Shown piece by piece: positions 27,016 through 36,146 of a stretch of DNA of 64,000 bases. Within the stretch, counting starts at the first letter, position 1, and every line of letters begins with the position of its first letter. The notes under the pieces were generated by a model. That model had not been told where the DNA came from, did no database searches, and worked only from the letters and a program-made list of their open reading frames with translations. The position numbers and the translations under genes are program-made. Origin of the DNA: Paenisporosarcina sp050269735 (GTDB lineage Bacteria; Bacillota; Bacilli; Bacillales_A; Planococcaceae); the NCBI RefSeq assembly GCF_050269735.1, contig NZ_JBNNIX010000003.1:124001-188000 (forward strand), read 5' to 3'.

Positions 27016-27177
27016 GTTTTCGCCTCCTTAAAGAACGTTTGTTCGTATTTTATATTGTACGCTCATTTCAAAAAAATACAAGTGGAAATTCAGGGGAATT
27101 TTACTGAAAGTGTTGCTGTATCTCACTTAAGTTAACCTTAACGTGAGATGACATCAGCAAAACGATATAAAAAAACA

Positions 27178-27205
27178 TCAAAAAAACCACCTCACAAGAG
27201 ATGGT
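27178..27205 (-). terminator. Terminator of the UbiB-like kinase gene
   Basis: Leftward ACCATCTC pairs with GAGGTGGT (loop TTGT, one G-T pair), followed by seven T. Confidence 0.8.
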
Positions 27206-27211
27206 TCGTTC

Positions 27212-28834
27212 TTAATTATATGATTTCCCCTTATACACCCATGCGGAAGCAAAAAAGAATATCCCGGACGCCACCATTAATGGAGAATGTTCATCCCATA
27301 TCGCGTAAAATCCAGTCACCAAGGACAAAACCGAAATGATGCCGGCAAACATTCTAGTTTGCAGTCGGTATCGTTCCATTTTGGATTCTGCATCCCGAAT
27401 TTGCATATATTCGCGCATTCTTGTCGGTTCATCCAGGAAAGTAAGTACTTTTTGCGGGAAATCACGCAATGGTCCGATAGCATTTAATGCAAAACGAACA
27501 GCATCCTCTTTCGAAAATGATTTGTCCCCATCTTTTTGGGTCGTCGCCCATTCAAGAACACGTGGACGGGCAATTGCCAGTAAATCCACTTTTGGATTCA
27601 GAACATGAAGAACTCCTATAAACGTCGAAACTGCCCGCCCGAAAAAGGCAAATTCCGCAGGTAGTTGAACGGGTTGCGTACGCACAATTCCTTTTAAATC
27701 ATCCAGTAATCGGTCTACCACAAAACTGTCCATTTGCGTCAATTCTTCTGATTCATACGCTGCAACCACTCTGGCAATTGCATCTGCCAGTAAACGGCGA
27801 TCTGCCTGAGGCAACAAGAATCTCAACTCTTCGAGACCATCCAATACCCGATCATATTGTTTGAGCAGAACTCCTTCGACAACTTTCAAAACAGAACGGG
27901 CTTCCTCTCTGCTAATAGAACCGACCATTCCGAAATCAATCAACACAATCGTGCCATCAGGTTTAATCAAGATATTCCCACCGTGTGGATCCGCATGGAA
28001 TTGTCCACCGTCCAGCACTTGTTCTAAAAACAAACGAAACAATCGTTCTGATAGATCGTGCCGGTTTATCCCATTCGCATCAATAAATGCAAGGTCAGTG
28101 ATACGGGCACCTTCAATCCATTCCATCACAAGAACACGACGTGTAGAAAATTCATCATAATACACAGGAAAACGGACACCTGGCATCGTTGCGAAACGGT
28201 CCGCAAAGCTGCGACCATTGCGCAGTTCCTGTAAAAAATTAAGCTCTGCTCCAATCGTATTAACCATCTCGCTATACAACAAATTGAAATTGATTTGTTT
28301 GCCAAAAGCCGTGAAACGTTTGGCCAGCCAAATCACAATTTTCATGGCCCGAAAATCGGCACGTAAAATGCGTTCGATATCCGGCCGTTGGATTTTTACC
28401 GCAACAGGCGTACCGTCTTTCAGTTTACCTTTATATACTTCGCCGATTGATGCAGAAGCAACGGGTTTATCCGATAGATTCATGACCGTATCCGTATGAA
28501 CTGCATTCCATTCCTGTTCCAAAAGTTCAATAGCTCTTGCTCTCGGAACAGCAGGTACACGGTCGGTCAACCCTTCCAGCTCTGCAATAAATGAAGGCGG
28601 CATGATGTCCGCACGTGTTGATAAAAACTGTCCCATTTTAATCATTAATCCGCCAAGTTTGAGGGCTGTTCTTTTATATTCTTTCGCTTGCCTCGTGACA
28701 AGCCGCTCCCATTTTTCATTGACAGCCGGTGTAAAACGACCTTTATAGCGGCGCTGAAAAAGCGTTACTTGTGTAAAAAACTTTACGGACATCCAGACAA
28801 TGCGATAAATCCGGTAAATTGCTAAACGTTCCAT
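27212..28834 (-). CDS. ABC1/UbiB/AarF atypical kinase
   Basis: 540 residues. The KxGQ motif (LGGLMIKMGQFLSTRADIMP, near residue 65), the alanine/serine nucleotide loop SASIGEVYKG, VAVKIQRPDI, the catalytic HADPHGGNILI and metal-binding LIDFGMVG are all present. Two hydrophobic helices at the C-terminus anchor it in the membrane. Family members influence quinone or lipid metabolism; in Firmicutes, which make menaquinone, the role is unclear. Single gene with AAGGAGG. Confidence 0.88.
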   Translation of the reverse strand: MERLAIYRIYRIVWMSVKFFTQVTLFQRRYKGRFTPAVNEKWERLVTRQAKEYKRTALKLGGLMIKMGQFLSTRADIMPPSFIAELEGLTDRVPAVPRARAIELLEQEWNAVHTDTVMNLSDKPVASASIGEVYKGKLKDGTPVAVKIQRPDIERILRADFRAMKIVIWLAKRFTAFGKQINFNLLYSEMVNTIGAELNFLQELRNGRSFADRFATMPGVRFPVYYDEFSTRRVLVMEWIEGARITDLAFIDANGINRHDLSERLFRLFLEQVLDGGQFHADPHGGNILIKPDGTIVLIDFGMVGSISREEARSVLKVVEGVLLKQYDRVLDGLEELRFLLPQADRRLLADAIARVVAAYESEELTQMDSFVVDRLLDDLKGIVRTQPVQLPAEFAFFGRAVSTFIGVLHVLNPKVDLLAIARPRVLEWATTQKDGDKSFSKEDAVRFALNAIGPLRDFPQKVLTFLDEPTRMREYMQIRDAESKMERYRLQTRMFAGIISVLSLVTGFYAIWDEHSPLMVASGIFFFASAWVYKGKSYN

Positions 28835-28950
28835 TTCAAGCGCCTCCTTTGCCTATCATTATAGAGAGTGATGGCGACAACGTCCAAAAAGTGATATGTT
28901 TTGAAGGGGAAAAACTTTCAAAATTGTGAACATTATAAGGGGGAATTACG

Positions 28951-29727
28951 ATGGAAACTATTCGTTACGAACAAAACGGCAATTTAGCGATCATCACACT
29001 TAATCGTCCGGACTCTATGAACGCCTTTAATTATGATATGTTGAGAGAACTTGGGCAGGTTGCAGAAGCCATTCGCATCAACCCGGACATTCGTCTTGTT
29101 GTTTTTACAGGTTCAGGTGAAAAAGCATTTAGCGTAGGTGCAGATTTAAAAGAACGCAAAACTTTGACAGAACAACAAGTAAAACGCAATATCTACAAAA
29201 TCGGTGAAGTGTTCTCAGCCATCGAAAACTTGCCACAACCTACGATTGCCATGATCAATGGTCACTCTTTTGGCGGAGGGATGGAACTTGCTCTTGCATG
29301 CGATTTCCGAATTGCATCCGATGATATTCTACTTGGTTTGACTGAAACGAGCTTAGCGATTATACCAGGAGCTGGTGGCACCCAGCGTTTGCCTCGTTTG
29401 ATCGGAGAAGCTAAGGCCCTTGAATTAATCCTGACTGCCCGTCGCTTAACCGCTGATGAAGCACTGGCTTACGGTGTTTTAACAAAAGTAGTGTCCCGTG
29501 GAAGTTTGCTTGAGGAAACAGGGAAATTCGCCAATTTGATTTTAGCGAACGGTCCAATCGCCGTACAACAAGCGAAATTTGCCATCAAACACGGCATGAA
29601 CGCTGATTTACATACTGGCCTGAACATTGAACGCAAAGCGTACGAAATAACAATTCCGACTGAAGACCGTGTCGAAGCATTGATTGCTTTTGGAGAGAAA
29701 AGGAAACCAGTCTTTAAAGGTAAATGA
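28951..29727 (+). CDS. Enoyl-CoA hydratase/isomerase family protein
   Basis: 258-residue crotonase. Oxyanion-hole segments FSVGADLKER and GHSFGGGMELALACDFRIA and the catalytic-glutamate region TSLAIIPGAGGTQRLPRLIG (second Glu replaced around ETSLAI) fit enoyl-CoA hydratase. Probably fatty acid or branched-chain acyl-CoA degradation. Single gene with AAGGGGG ribosome site and its own terminator. Confidence 0.88.
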   Translation: METIRYEQNGNLAIITLNRPDSMNAFNYDMLRELGQVAEAIRINPDIRLVVFTGSGEKAFSVGADLKERKTLTEQQVKRNIYKIGEVFSAIENLPQPTIAMINGHSFGGGMELALACDFRIASDDILLGLTETSLAIIPGAGGTQRLPRLIGEAKALELILTARRLTADEALAYGVLTKVVSRGSLLEETGKFANLILANGPIAVQQAKFAIKHGMNADLHTGLNIERKAYEITIPTEDRVEALIAFGEKRKPVFKGK

Positions 29728-29735
29728 CAAAAAAC

Positions 29736-29775
29736 AGCTACTCCAGAGATTTTATTCTTTGGAGTAGCTATTTTT
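29736..29775 (+). terminator. Terminator of the enoyl-CoA hydratase gene
   Basis: AGCTACTCC (29736-29744) pairs with GGAGTAGCT (29761-29769), followed by ATTTTT. Confidence 0.85.
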
Positions 29776-29836
29776 ATACTTGAAATTCATGTCTTCTTTT
29801 TCGAAGTCGTTAAAAAGATTCATAGAAAAAATTCAT

Positions 29837-29875
29837 AAAAAAGCATCTTGAATAATAATTCATGGTGCTTTTTTG
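29837..29875. terminator. Second, orphan bidirectional terminator
   Basis: AAAAAAGCATC pairs with GGTGCTTTTTT (11 bp, one G-T), continued after a mismatch by TGAAT/ATTCA with loop AATA. T-runs on both strands. No gene lies between it and the previous terminator, so it may mark the edge of a past insertion or deletion before the copper cassette. Confidence 0.75.
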
Positions 29876-29957
29876 TTATTGCTTCGAATTCATTTTGCTA
29901 CACCATAATTTTTTTACTACTGTTAGCTGTTTCACTACTGAGAATCAAAAAAAATAT

Positions 29958-29987
29958 TGACAAAAAAAATTGTCAAGGCATAAACTA
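29958..29987 (+). promoter_or_regulatory. Promoter of the oxidase-Tat cassette with palindrome
   Basis: TTGACA -35 (29958-29963) with a TAAACT/ATAAAC -10 (29981-29987) at 17-18 bases. The -35 is part of a perfect inverted repeat TTGACAA-N6-TTGTCAA (29958-29977) that fills the spacer, a classical repressor site position. The regulator is not known; the small HTH protein at 32253 is one candidate. Confidence 0.6.
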
Positions 29988-30043
29988 ATTCAAACAACCA
30001 TAAACTTTCCTTAAGGAAACTTTATTGAGGGGGATAAAAAAAG

Positions 30044-31057
30044 ATGGCTGAAACCAATTTTTCTAGACGCGATATTCTAAAGTTAGGTTCTGCAGGAGTT
30101 ATTGGGATAGCAGGAAGTTATTTTTTAAATACACTTACGGGTCTAACACCTGCGGTACAGGCGGCAACACATGCTGGTAATAAACACAACAACATGAACC
30201 ATGGTAATAATATGACCGATACATCAAAGAGCGAAGGCTATAAAATGGCTGAAAAAGCTCTTACAGAGTTTGATTATGGAAAGGTAAGTGTTTTGCCGAA
30301 TGGGCAAACGTTACGAGTTTATGAAGTTGAGGCAATCGATAAAGAAATCGAAATTGCAAAAGGAATTAAGTTTCCTGGTTGGACTTATAACGGAACGATC
30401 CCTGGACCGACTTTTCGTTGTACAGAGGGTGATCTTCTACGTTTCCACTTTATAAATAAAGGCAGTCATCCTCATTCGATTCATTTTCATGGTATTCATC
30501 CTCCAGAGATGGATGGATTGGAGCCCATTTATCCCGGACAGACATTCACGTATGAATTTGAAGCAAAACCTTATGGATTACAGATTTACCACTGTCATGT
30601 CTTACCGTTAGCCAGACATATTCATAAAGGTTTGTACGGTAATTTTATTATCGATCCTAAAAAGCCAAGAGAACCAGCTTTAGAATTGAACATGGTCATG
30701 AATGGATTTGATTTGGATTTAGACGGTGAAAACGAATTTTATACAGTGAATGGATACGCGAATGCATTTATGAACCATCCTATTAAAATTAAAAAAGATC
30801 AACTTATCCGAATTTACCTAAGTAATTTAACTGAATTCGACTTACTAAATTCTTTCCACTTACATGCTAATTACTTTACGTATTATCCAACTGGACGAAA
30901 CGATAATCCTTCACAATTTACAGATACAATTATGCAATGTCAGGGTGAGCGTGGGATTTTGGAAGTGCGTTTTCCGTATACAGGAAAGTATATGTTTCAT
31001 GCTCATGTTAGTGAGTTCGCTGAGTTAGGCTGGATGGGATTTTTCGAAGTAGAGTGA
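30044..31057 (+). CDS. Tat-exported two-domain multicopper oxidase
   Basis: 337 residues. Twin-arginine signal SRRDILKLG (residues 7-15) with hydrophobic core and AQA-type cleavage near residue 40, then a His/Asn/Met-rich linker, then two cupredoxin domains. Domain 1 has SHPHSIHFHG (142-150) and HCHVLPLARHIHKGL (183-197): type 1 copper ligands Cys184, His192 with Leu197 at the axial position. Domain 2 has FHLHANYF (271-278) and FHAHVSEFAELG (318-329), where Ala320 replaces the Cys, so it has no type 1 site. This is the layout of copper nitrite reductase and of type C two-domain oxidases. It probably folds with copper in the cytosol and is exported by the TatAC encoded downstream. Substrate unknown. 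Confidence 0.88.
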   Translation: MAETNFSRRDILKLGSAGVIGIAGSYFLNTLTGLTPAVQAATHAGNKHNNMNHGNNMTDTSKSEGYKMAEKALTEFDYGKVSVLPNGQTLRVYEVEAIDKEIEIAKGIKFPGWTYNGTIPGPTFRCTEGDLLRFHFINKGSHPHSIHFHGIHPPEMDGLEPIYPGQTFTYEFEAKPYGLQIYHCHVLPLARHIHKGLYGNFIIDPKKPREPALELNMVMNGFDLDLDGENEFYTVNGYANAFMNHPIKIKKDQLIRIYLSNLTEFDLLNSFHLHANYFTYYPTGRNDNPSQFTDTIMQCQGERGILEVRFPYTGKYMFHAHVSEFAELGWMGFFEVE

Positions 31058-31071
31058 AGGAGGGTTAATAG

Positions 31072-32241
31072 ATGAAAGTTAAATGGATTATTTCGGGGTT
31101 AATTCCCCTATTGCTGCTAGTGGCAGTAGTTGCTTGGGTGATGATAAATGGTGCTGGTATTGAAAAAGATCCAGCCGCCCCAATCGAAGTACTAAATATT
31201 GAGCGAATTAACACGACATACAGTGGGTTTGAATTATCAATCAGTAATACAGGACCAGAGCCCCTCACAATCTCTCAAGTAATAGTAAATGATTCAATCT
31301 GGAATTTTAGTGTCTCTCCATCAGAAACATTTAAACGATTTGAGGAAGGAAAAATCACAATTAATTACCCTTGGGTGCAAGGCGATCCACATGTAATCAA
31401 GATAATTACTGAAAATGGAATTATTACAGAAGGTGAAATTGCAGCTGCGACACTCACTCCAGAAAGAAGTTGGAGCAATTTTATTAATTACGGGTTTATT
31501 GGGTTTTATGTAGGAATTGTCCCCATTACATTAGGTTTATTGTGGTATCCATTCATGAAACGTTTCTCACGAAAATGGATTAACGCCATTCTTGCTCTTA
31601 CCGTTGGGTTACTTCTCTTCTTATTTATTGGTACATTGGCAGATGGCATCGAAATTGGTGCTGAAGCGCCTGCAGTCTTGCAAGGTACTATGGTGGTAAT
31701 GCTAGGTGCGGTTCTTACTTTCTTATTATTAATTGGATTTGACCAGTATCAACAGAAAAAACAAACATTGAAAGCTTCTTCTCCTTTTAATATCGCTTTA
31801 TTAATGGCTGTCGGAATCGGACTCCATAACTTTGGGGAAGGTCTGGCTATCGGTACTTCGTTTTCTCTTGGCGAAGCTGCACTAGGAACATTTTTAGTCA
31901 TTGGCTTTACGCTTCATAATATTACTGAAGGTATCGGCATAGCAGCTCCATTGTTGAAGATTAAACCTAGGATACGAGACTTTGTATTACTAGGATTAAT
32001 AGCAGGAGCTCCAGCAATCATTGGAACTTGGTTTGGTGGATTTATTTTTTCCCCAATTCTCGGAGCATTGTTCTTAGGGATTGGCGCAGGTGCCATTTTA
32101 CAAGTAATTTATGTCATAACTAAAATGTTAATAAACGATCATAAAAAACATTTGGAACCAACTGTATCTTGGTTGAACTTCAGTGGTTTTACTATAGGTC
32201 TATTAATCATGTATCTTACAGCCTTTTTTGTTAAATATTAA
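31072..32241 (+). CDS. ZIP-family metal transporter with extracytoplasmic N-domain
   Basis: 389 residues. A first membrane helix (residues 4-24) is followed by about 110 mostly beta-strand residues outside the membrane, then seven or eight helices. The last part carries the ZIP metal motifs HNFGEGLAIG and HNITEGIGIA. Starts 14 bases after the oxidase stop with AAGGAGG, so the two are co-transcribed and probably handle the same metal. Direction and metal cannot be read from the sequence. Confidence 0.8.
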   Translation: MKVKWIISGLIPLLLLVAVVAWVMINGAGIEKDPAAPIEVLNIERINTTYSGFELSISNTGPEPLTISQVIVNDSIWNFSVSPSETFKRFEEGKITINYPWVQGDPHVIKIITENGIITEGEIAAATLTPERSWSNFINYGFIGFYVGIVPITLGLLWYPFMKRFSRKWINAILALTVGLLLFLFIGTLADGIEIGAEAPAVLQGTMVVMLGAVLTFLLLIGFDQYQQKKQTLKASSPFNIALLMAVGIGLHNFGEGLAIGTSFSLGEAALGTFLVIGFTLHNITEGIGIAAPLLKIKPRIRDFVLLGLIAGAPAIIGTWFGGFIFSPILGALFLGIGAGAILQVIYVITKMLINDHKKHLEPTVSWLNFSGFTIGLLIMYLTAFFVKY

Positions 32242-32252
32242 ATAGTAGCGAG

Positions 32253-32501
32253 ATGAGGAAATTGCGAAGTAACGTTCATAAATCAAGGAGTAACTTTGGC
32301 CTTTGGCTAGATAAACAAGAGGATTTAACTATTAGTGCATTAGAAAAAGCTTCCGATATCAGTTACGTAACAATTTCTAAACTTTGCAAAGATCAAAATT
32401 ACCTCCCTAGACTTTCAACAATTGCTAAAGTAAATAAGGGATTAAAAACACTTGGAAAAGATATTGATTTGAAAGATTTTTTTGCAAAAGAATTTTACTA
32501 G
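32253..32501 (+). CDS. Small XRE-type helix-turn-helix protein
   Basis: 82 residues with a Cro/XRE-like helix-turn-helix (TISALEKASDISYVTISKLC, residues 28-47). It lies 11 bases after the ZIP gene. The ribosome site is weak (GCGAG). It may regulate the cassette, for example via the palindrome at 29958. Prophage- or transposon-type regulators look similar. Confidence 0.6.
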   Translation: MRKLRSNVHKSRSNFGLWLDKQEDLTISALEKASDISYVTISKLCKDQNYLPRLSTIAKVNKGLKTLGKDIDLKDFFAKEFY

Positions 32502-32535
32502 ATACATGTTTTTAATATGAAAGGTGGAGGATATC

Positions 32536-32736
32536 ATGATTCAAAATATAGGAATACCAGGATTAGTATTGGTATTAATCATTGCTCTAGTTATTTTCGG
32601 ACCTTCTAAATTGCCTGAAATAGGTAAAGCATTCGGATCAACAATAAGAGAGTTTAAAAATTCAACTAAAGATTTATTATCAGACGATACAAGTTTAGGG
32701 AAAACCCAGGAATCAGAAAATAAAGAACTGAAATAA
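32536..32736 (+). CDS. tatA: Twin-arginine translocase subunit TatA
   Basis: 66 residues: one N-terminal membrane helix followed by FGPSKLPEIGKAFG, the TatA/TatB hinge and amphipathic helix signature, then a short charged tail. Start ATG 32536 has GGAGG 5 bases before it; a GTG four codons earlier overlaps that site. Next to tatC and in the same direction as a Tat substrate gene. Confidence 0.92.
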   Translation: MIQNIGIPGLVLVLIIALVIFGPSKLPEIGKAFGSTIREFKNSTKDLLSDDTSLGKTQESENKELK

Positions 32737-32783
32737 GGCAGTGTAATTTTAGACATACACCTTTTTTTCATGGGGGTTATTGA

Positions 32784-33485
32784 ATGAAAGGTCAAAATAT
32801 GAAAGTCGTTCAACACTTAGAAGAATTACGTAGAGCCATCATTATCACATTAGGATTTTTTCTATTATTCTTTTTCTTGGCATTCATTTTCGTGGGAGAT
32901 ATTTATCACCTTCTCGTCAAAGATTTGCCATTTAAATTAGCCTTACTAGGACCAAGTGATATATTGATGGTGTATTTACTCCTTGCCAGTGTTGCCGCTT
33001 TCGCAGTTACCATGCCTGTAGCTGCATATCAAGTTTGGCGATACGTTAGCCCTGGTTTGACTTTAAAAGAGCGTAAAGTGACTATTGCATATGTACCAGC
33101 TTTATTTATATTATTTATTGTTGGCATTAGTTTTGGTTATTTCATTCTGTTTCCTTTGGTACTGAATTTTATGATGTCATTATCAAATGATATGTTCATT
33201 ACTTTTTTCACAACAGAAAAATATTTTCGTTTTTTGATTAACATGACATTACCCTTTGGATTTTTGTTTGAACTTCCGGTTGTGATTATGTTTTTAACGA
33301 GCTTAGGAATAATTAATCCATACCTTCTACAGAAAATCAGGAAATATGCGTACTTCATATTAATTATTACATCAGTTTTAATAACACCACCTGATTTTTT
33401 GTCAGATATTCTTGTGATTATTCCCTTATTACTTTTATATGAGAGCAGTATCACGCTTTCAAAACTTGTTTATAAACGCCAGTAA
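32784..33485 (+). CDS. tatC: Twin-arginine translocase subunit TatC
   Basis: 233 residues with six membrane helices. Family signatures HLEELRRAIIIT at the N-terminus, the AYQVWRYVSPGLTLKE loop and the FELPVV segment. With TatA it forms a minimal two-component Tat system as in Bacillus. GGGGG ribosome site 7 bases before ATG. Confidence 0.94.
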   Translation: MKGQNMKVVQHLEELRRAIIITLGFFLLFFFLAFIFVGDIYHLLVKDLPFKLALLGPSDILMVYLLLASVAAFAVTMPVAAYQVWRYVSPGLTLKERKVTIAYVPALFILFIVGISFGYFILFPLVLNFMMSLSNDMFITFFTTEKYFRFLINMTLPFGFLFELPVVIMFLTSLGIINPYLLQKIRKYAYFILIITSVLITPPDFLSDILVIIPLLLLYESSITLSKLVYKRQ

Positions 33486-33528
33486 AAAATAAATTATACT
33501 AATTGACTTTTAATCAAAAAACTTCAAA

Positions 33529-33566
33529 AAATGCACAAAGCCAATTTAAGGCTTTGTGCATTTCTA
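33529..33566. terminator. Bidirectional terminator between tatC and czcD
   Basis: AAATGCACAAAGCC (33529-33542) pairs with GGCTTTGTGCATTT (33550-33563). Confidence 0.85.
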
Positions 33567-33581
33567 ATTTTAACTAATAAT

Positions 33582-34496
33582 CTACACTTCGAGTTCCGTG
33601 TGTTCAAGAATTGATTTTTCAATTTGTATGGTCGTGTGTTCAATTTTATATTTTTCTTTTACAAGATTAATCGCCTGTTGCAAAACGATTTGTTCATCCC
33701 TGTCATCTTCGATTAACATGTGACAGGTTAACGAATCCAGCCCTGATGTAATTGTCCATATATGAAGATCATGAACATTTTTGACACCATCAATATTTTC
33801 TAATACTTGTCCAATCTCTTTAATATTCATCATTGGAGGTGAGCCCTCCATTAATATGTGAATACTTTGTTTGAGCACTCCCCAAGCACTTTTTAAAATT
33901 AATAAAGCAACAAGAACGGATATGATTGGATCCGCAATGTACCAATCAAATAAATACATGCATACCCCTGCAAGCAGTGCACCTACTGAGCCAAGGGCGT
34001 CACCAATAATATGCAAATAGGCACTCTTTAAATTGATGTTATCTTTCACATCGGCAGTTTTGATTAAGAACCAAGCGCTTAACGCATTTGCAGACAAGCC
34101 AATGAAGGCAATAATCATCATTGTTCCACTTGCAACAGTCGGCGGATCATTAAATCGTTGGATTGCTTCATAGACAATAAAGCCTGAAATCAAAAATAAC
34201 GTAAAGCCGTTGAACAATGCAGCCAATATTTCAAACCTGTAATACCCAAAAGTTTTTTGAGATGAAGGCTTTCTACTCGCAAACCATAGTGCGATTAAAC
34301 TTAACGCAAGAGAACTTGCATCTGAAAGCATATGACCACTATCTGACAGTAGCGCTAAGCTATTTGTCACCAAACCCCCGAAGAATTCCAATAACATAAT
34401 ACTTGTGGTAATGATTAATGCAATGATTAATCCTTTTCTATTGCCTTCTCTTTTTTCATTAAAATGACTGTGCCCATGATCATTCTTATGTCCCAT
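33582..34496 (-). CDS. czcD: Cation diffusion facilitator CzcD
   Basis: 304-residue proton-coupled exporter for zinc, cobalt or cadmium. His-rich N-terminus (HGHSH), six helices with metal-site residues LSDSGHMLSDASS and HIIGDALGSVGAL, and a C-terminal cytosolic domain. Start ATG 34494-34496 has GGTGGGG 8 bases upstream; a previous ATG 6 codons earlier lacks a site. Paired with czcO as in B. subtilis. Confidence 0.93.
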   Translation of the reverse strand: MGHKNDHGHSHFNEKREGNRKGLIIALIITTSIMLLEFFGGLVTNSLALLSDSGHMLSDASSLALSLIALWFASRKPSSQKTFGYYRFEILAALFNGFTLFLISGFIVYEAIQRFNDPPTVASGTMMIIAFIGLSANALSAWFLIKTADVKDNINLKSAYLHIIGDALGSVGALLAGVCMYLFDWYIADPIISVLVALLILKSAWGVLKQSIHILMEGSPPMMNIKEIGQVLENIDGVKNVHDLHIWTITSGLDSLTCHMLIEDDRDEQIVLQQAINLVKEKYKIEHTTIQIEKSILEHTELEV

Positions 34497-34608
34497 CGAA
34501 TTTACCCCACCCATTTTAATTTGATACTATCTTTAGTTATCCTCATTCTCTCTAAACAATACAGAAATAAATCGTTTAAATTTTGGCATCCTAAACGCTA
34601 TAACCTTT

Positions 34609-35646
34609 CTAATCATTTAAATAAGTCATCAGAAACTCTGCATCGGATCCAACCCCTTGAAGAAGTGCAGAACCTCTTTTGCTTTGCCAGGGCAATCCTA
34701 TAAAATACACTCCCTTAACAGGACTGACTCCTCTTTGATGGATGACTTCATTTTTTTCGTTTACAACTCCATTTATTTGAACCCATGAATAGTCAGATTT
34801 AAATCCGGTGGACCAGATAATATTTTGTACAGGTAACGTAGAAGTATCGTCAAACATGACTACATTATCCTTACATTCAATGACTCTCGGTTTCATTACA
34901 ATCCTGTTCTGTTTCAACGCAATTTTCAAATTCTGACCAAAAATCAGATCTCCTTTTTTCCGTATAAATTTACCTAGCTTTGAATGAGAAGCCGCATTCA
35001 ATATCCCCAATTTATCGAACCAATAAAAGATGCTTTTCCCCATGACCATTAGTGGCATATAATCAGGTTTTTTACTGACCGCTAAATACGTCTTCTTTGA
35101 TTCAGATAATTCCACAGCAATCTGTGCCCCACTGTTTCCACCACCAACCACCAGAACATTGCCTTCCTGTAATTGATTTTGGTTACGAAACTCTGAAGAA
35201 TGCAATTGTATAACGTGGTGATCCATTGATTTGGAAATGAGAGGAACAAATTTTTTATGGAAAGGTCCTGTTGCAATGACCATATTTTTAGTTTGAAAAA
35301 CACCATTATCTGTCGTTACCGTAAAAGAATGATCGTCATTTTGGACAACCACTTGAACTTCTGTATTAAATTGAACTGGGAATTGAAAGGCTTGGGCATA
35401 ACGAGATAAGTAGCTGCTGACCTCATCTTTTGAAGGTAAGCTATGTAAATCTCCTTCCATCGGCATTCCTGGAAGCGAGTTATATAATCGTGGTGTGAAA
35501 AGAACTAAGGAGTCATATCTGCTAGACCAGCTCTCACCTATAGATAATCCTTTATCCAGAACGAGAAAATCCTTCTTGTCTTTCATTAAAAAATAACTCA
35601 TGGCTAATCCAGCCTGCCCCGCACCAACGACAATTGTATGAAACAT
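34609..35646 (-). CDS. czcO: FAD-dependent oxidoreductase, CzcO-like
   Basis: 345-residue flavin monooxygenase-like protein: FAD motif VVGAGQAGLAMSYFL, NADPH motif VVGGGNSGAQIAVEL, and C-terminal NIIWSTGFKSDYSW. In B. subtilis the czcD partner gene (trkA/czcO) encodes such a protein; its catalytic role in metal efflux is not settled. The gene precedes czcD by about 110 bases on the same strand. Confidence 0.85.
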   Translation of the reverse strand: MFHTIVVGAGQAGLAMSYFLMKDKKDFLVLDKGLSIGESWSSRYDSLVLFTPRLYNSLPGMPMEGDLHSLPSKDEVSSYLSRYAQAFQFPVQFNTEVQVVVQNDDHSFTVTTDNGVFQTKNMVIATGPFHKKFVPLISKSMDHHVIQLHSSEFRNQNQLQEGNVLVVGGGNSGAQIAVELSESKKTYLAVSKKPDYMPLMVMGKSIFYWFDKLGILNAASHSKLGKFIRKKGDLIFGQNLKIALKQNRIVMKPRVIECKDNVVMFDDTSTLPVQNIIWSTGFKSDYSWVQINGVVNEKNEVIHQRGVSPVKGVYFIGLPWQSKRGSALLQGVGSDAEFLMTYLND

Positions 35647-35765
35647 GCGTACCCACTCCTCTTAAGAGTTTTCATGTTGAAGATATATAAGTAACCACTA
35701 TTAAAATATAAAATTGTGGTTTCCATCTGTCTAGTAACAAATGGAAATTCAACACTGAGAACCTA

Positions 35766-36146
35766 CTATGAACCAGATGCTTCTAAAGGCATGTCCCATA
35801 AAAAATACTCTTTTAGAAAAACTTCCGTTTCCACCACAACCGTATCTTTGTCTTTCCGAAAAAATAGAGCCGTGCCTTCATGCGTTTCATAAGACCATCC
35901 CAGATCACTCATAACTTTCTTCACAAGTTCCATTGAGACATCTTCCTCGTATTCAGAAACATAGCGTTTCACATATTCCGTTTCCTCGAACTTTACATAC
36001 TCACGTCCAGTGAAATCCAGAACGGCTGCAGCCATACCAAGTCGGAGCGTCCCATCATTAGCAGTCAATATATGACCATAACGAATTCCAAAAAGTGTGC
36101 AAAGGATTACGAACAATAAACAAATAAGCAAAGTGAATTTTTTCAT
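35766..36146 (-). CDS. Exported protein of unknown function
   Basis: 126 residues. An N-terminal hydrophobic helix (MKKFTLLICLLFVILCTLFG) acts as a signal anchor. The rest is a soluble acidic domain (about 100 residues) with mixed alpha/beta pattern. No family recognised. Ribosome site GGAAAGGATGT upstream of ATG. Single gene; no clear terminator other than repeats to its right. Confidence 0.6.
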   Translation of the reverse strand: MKKFTLLICLLFVILCTLFGIRYGHILTANDGTLRLGMAAAVLDFTGREYVKFEETEYVKRYVSEYEEDVSMELVKKVMSDLGWSYETHEGTALFFRKDKDTVVVETEVFLKEYFLWDMPLEASGS

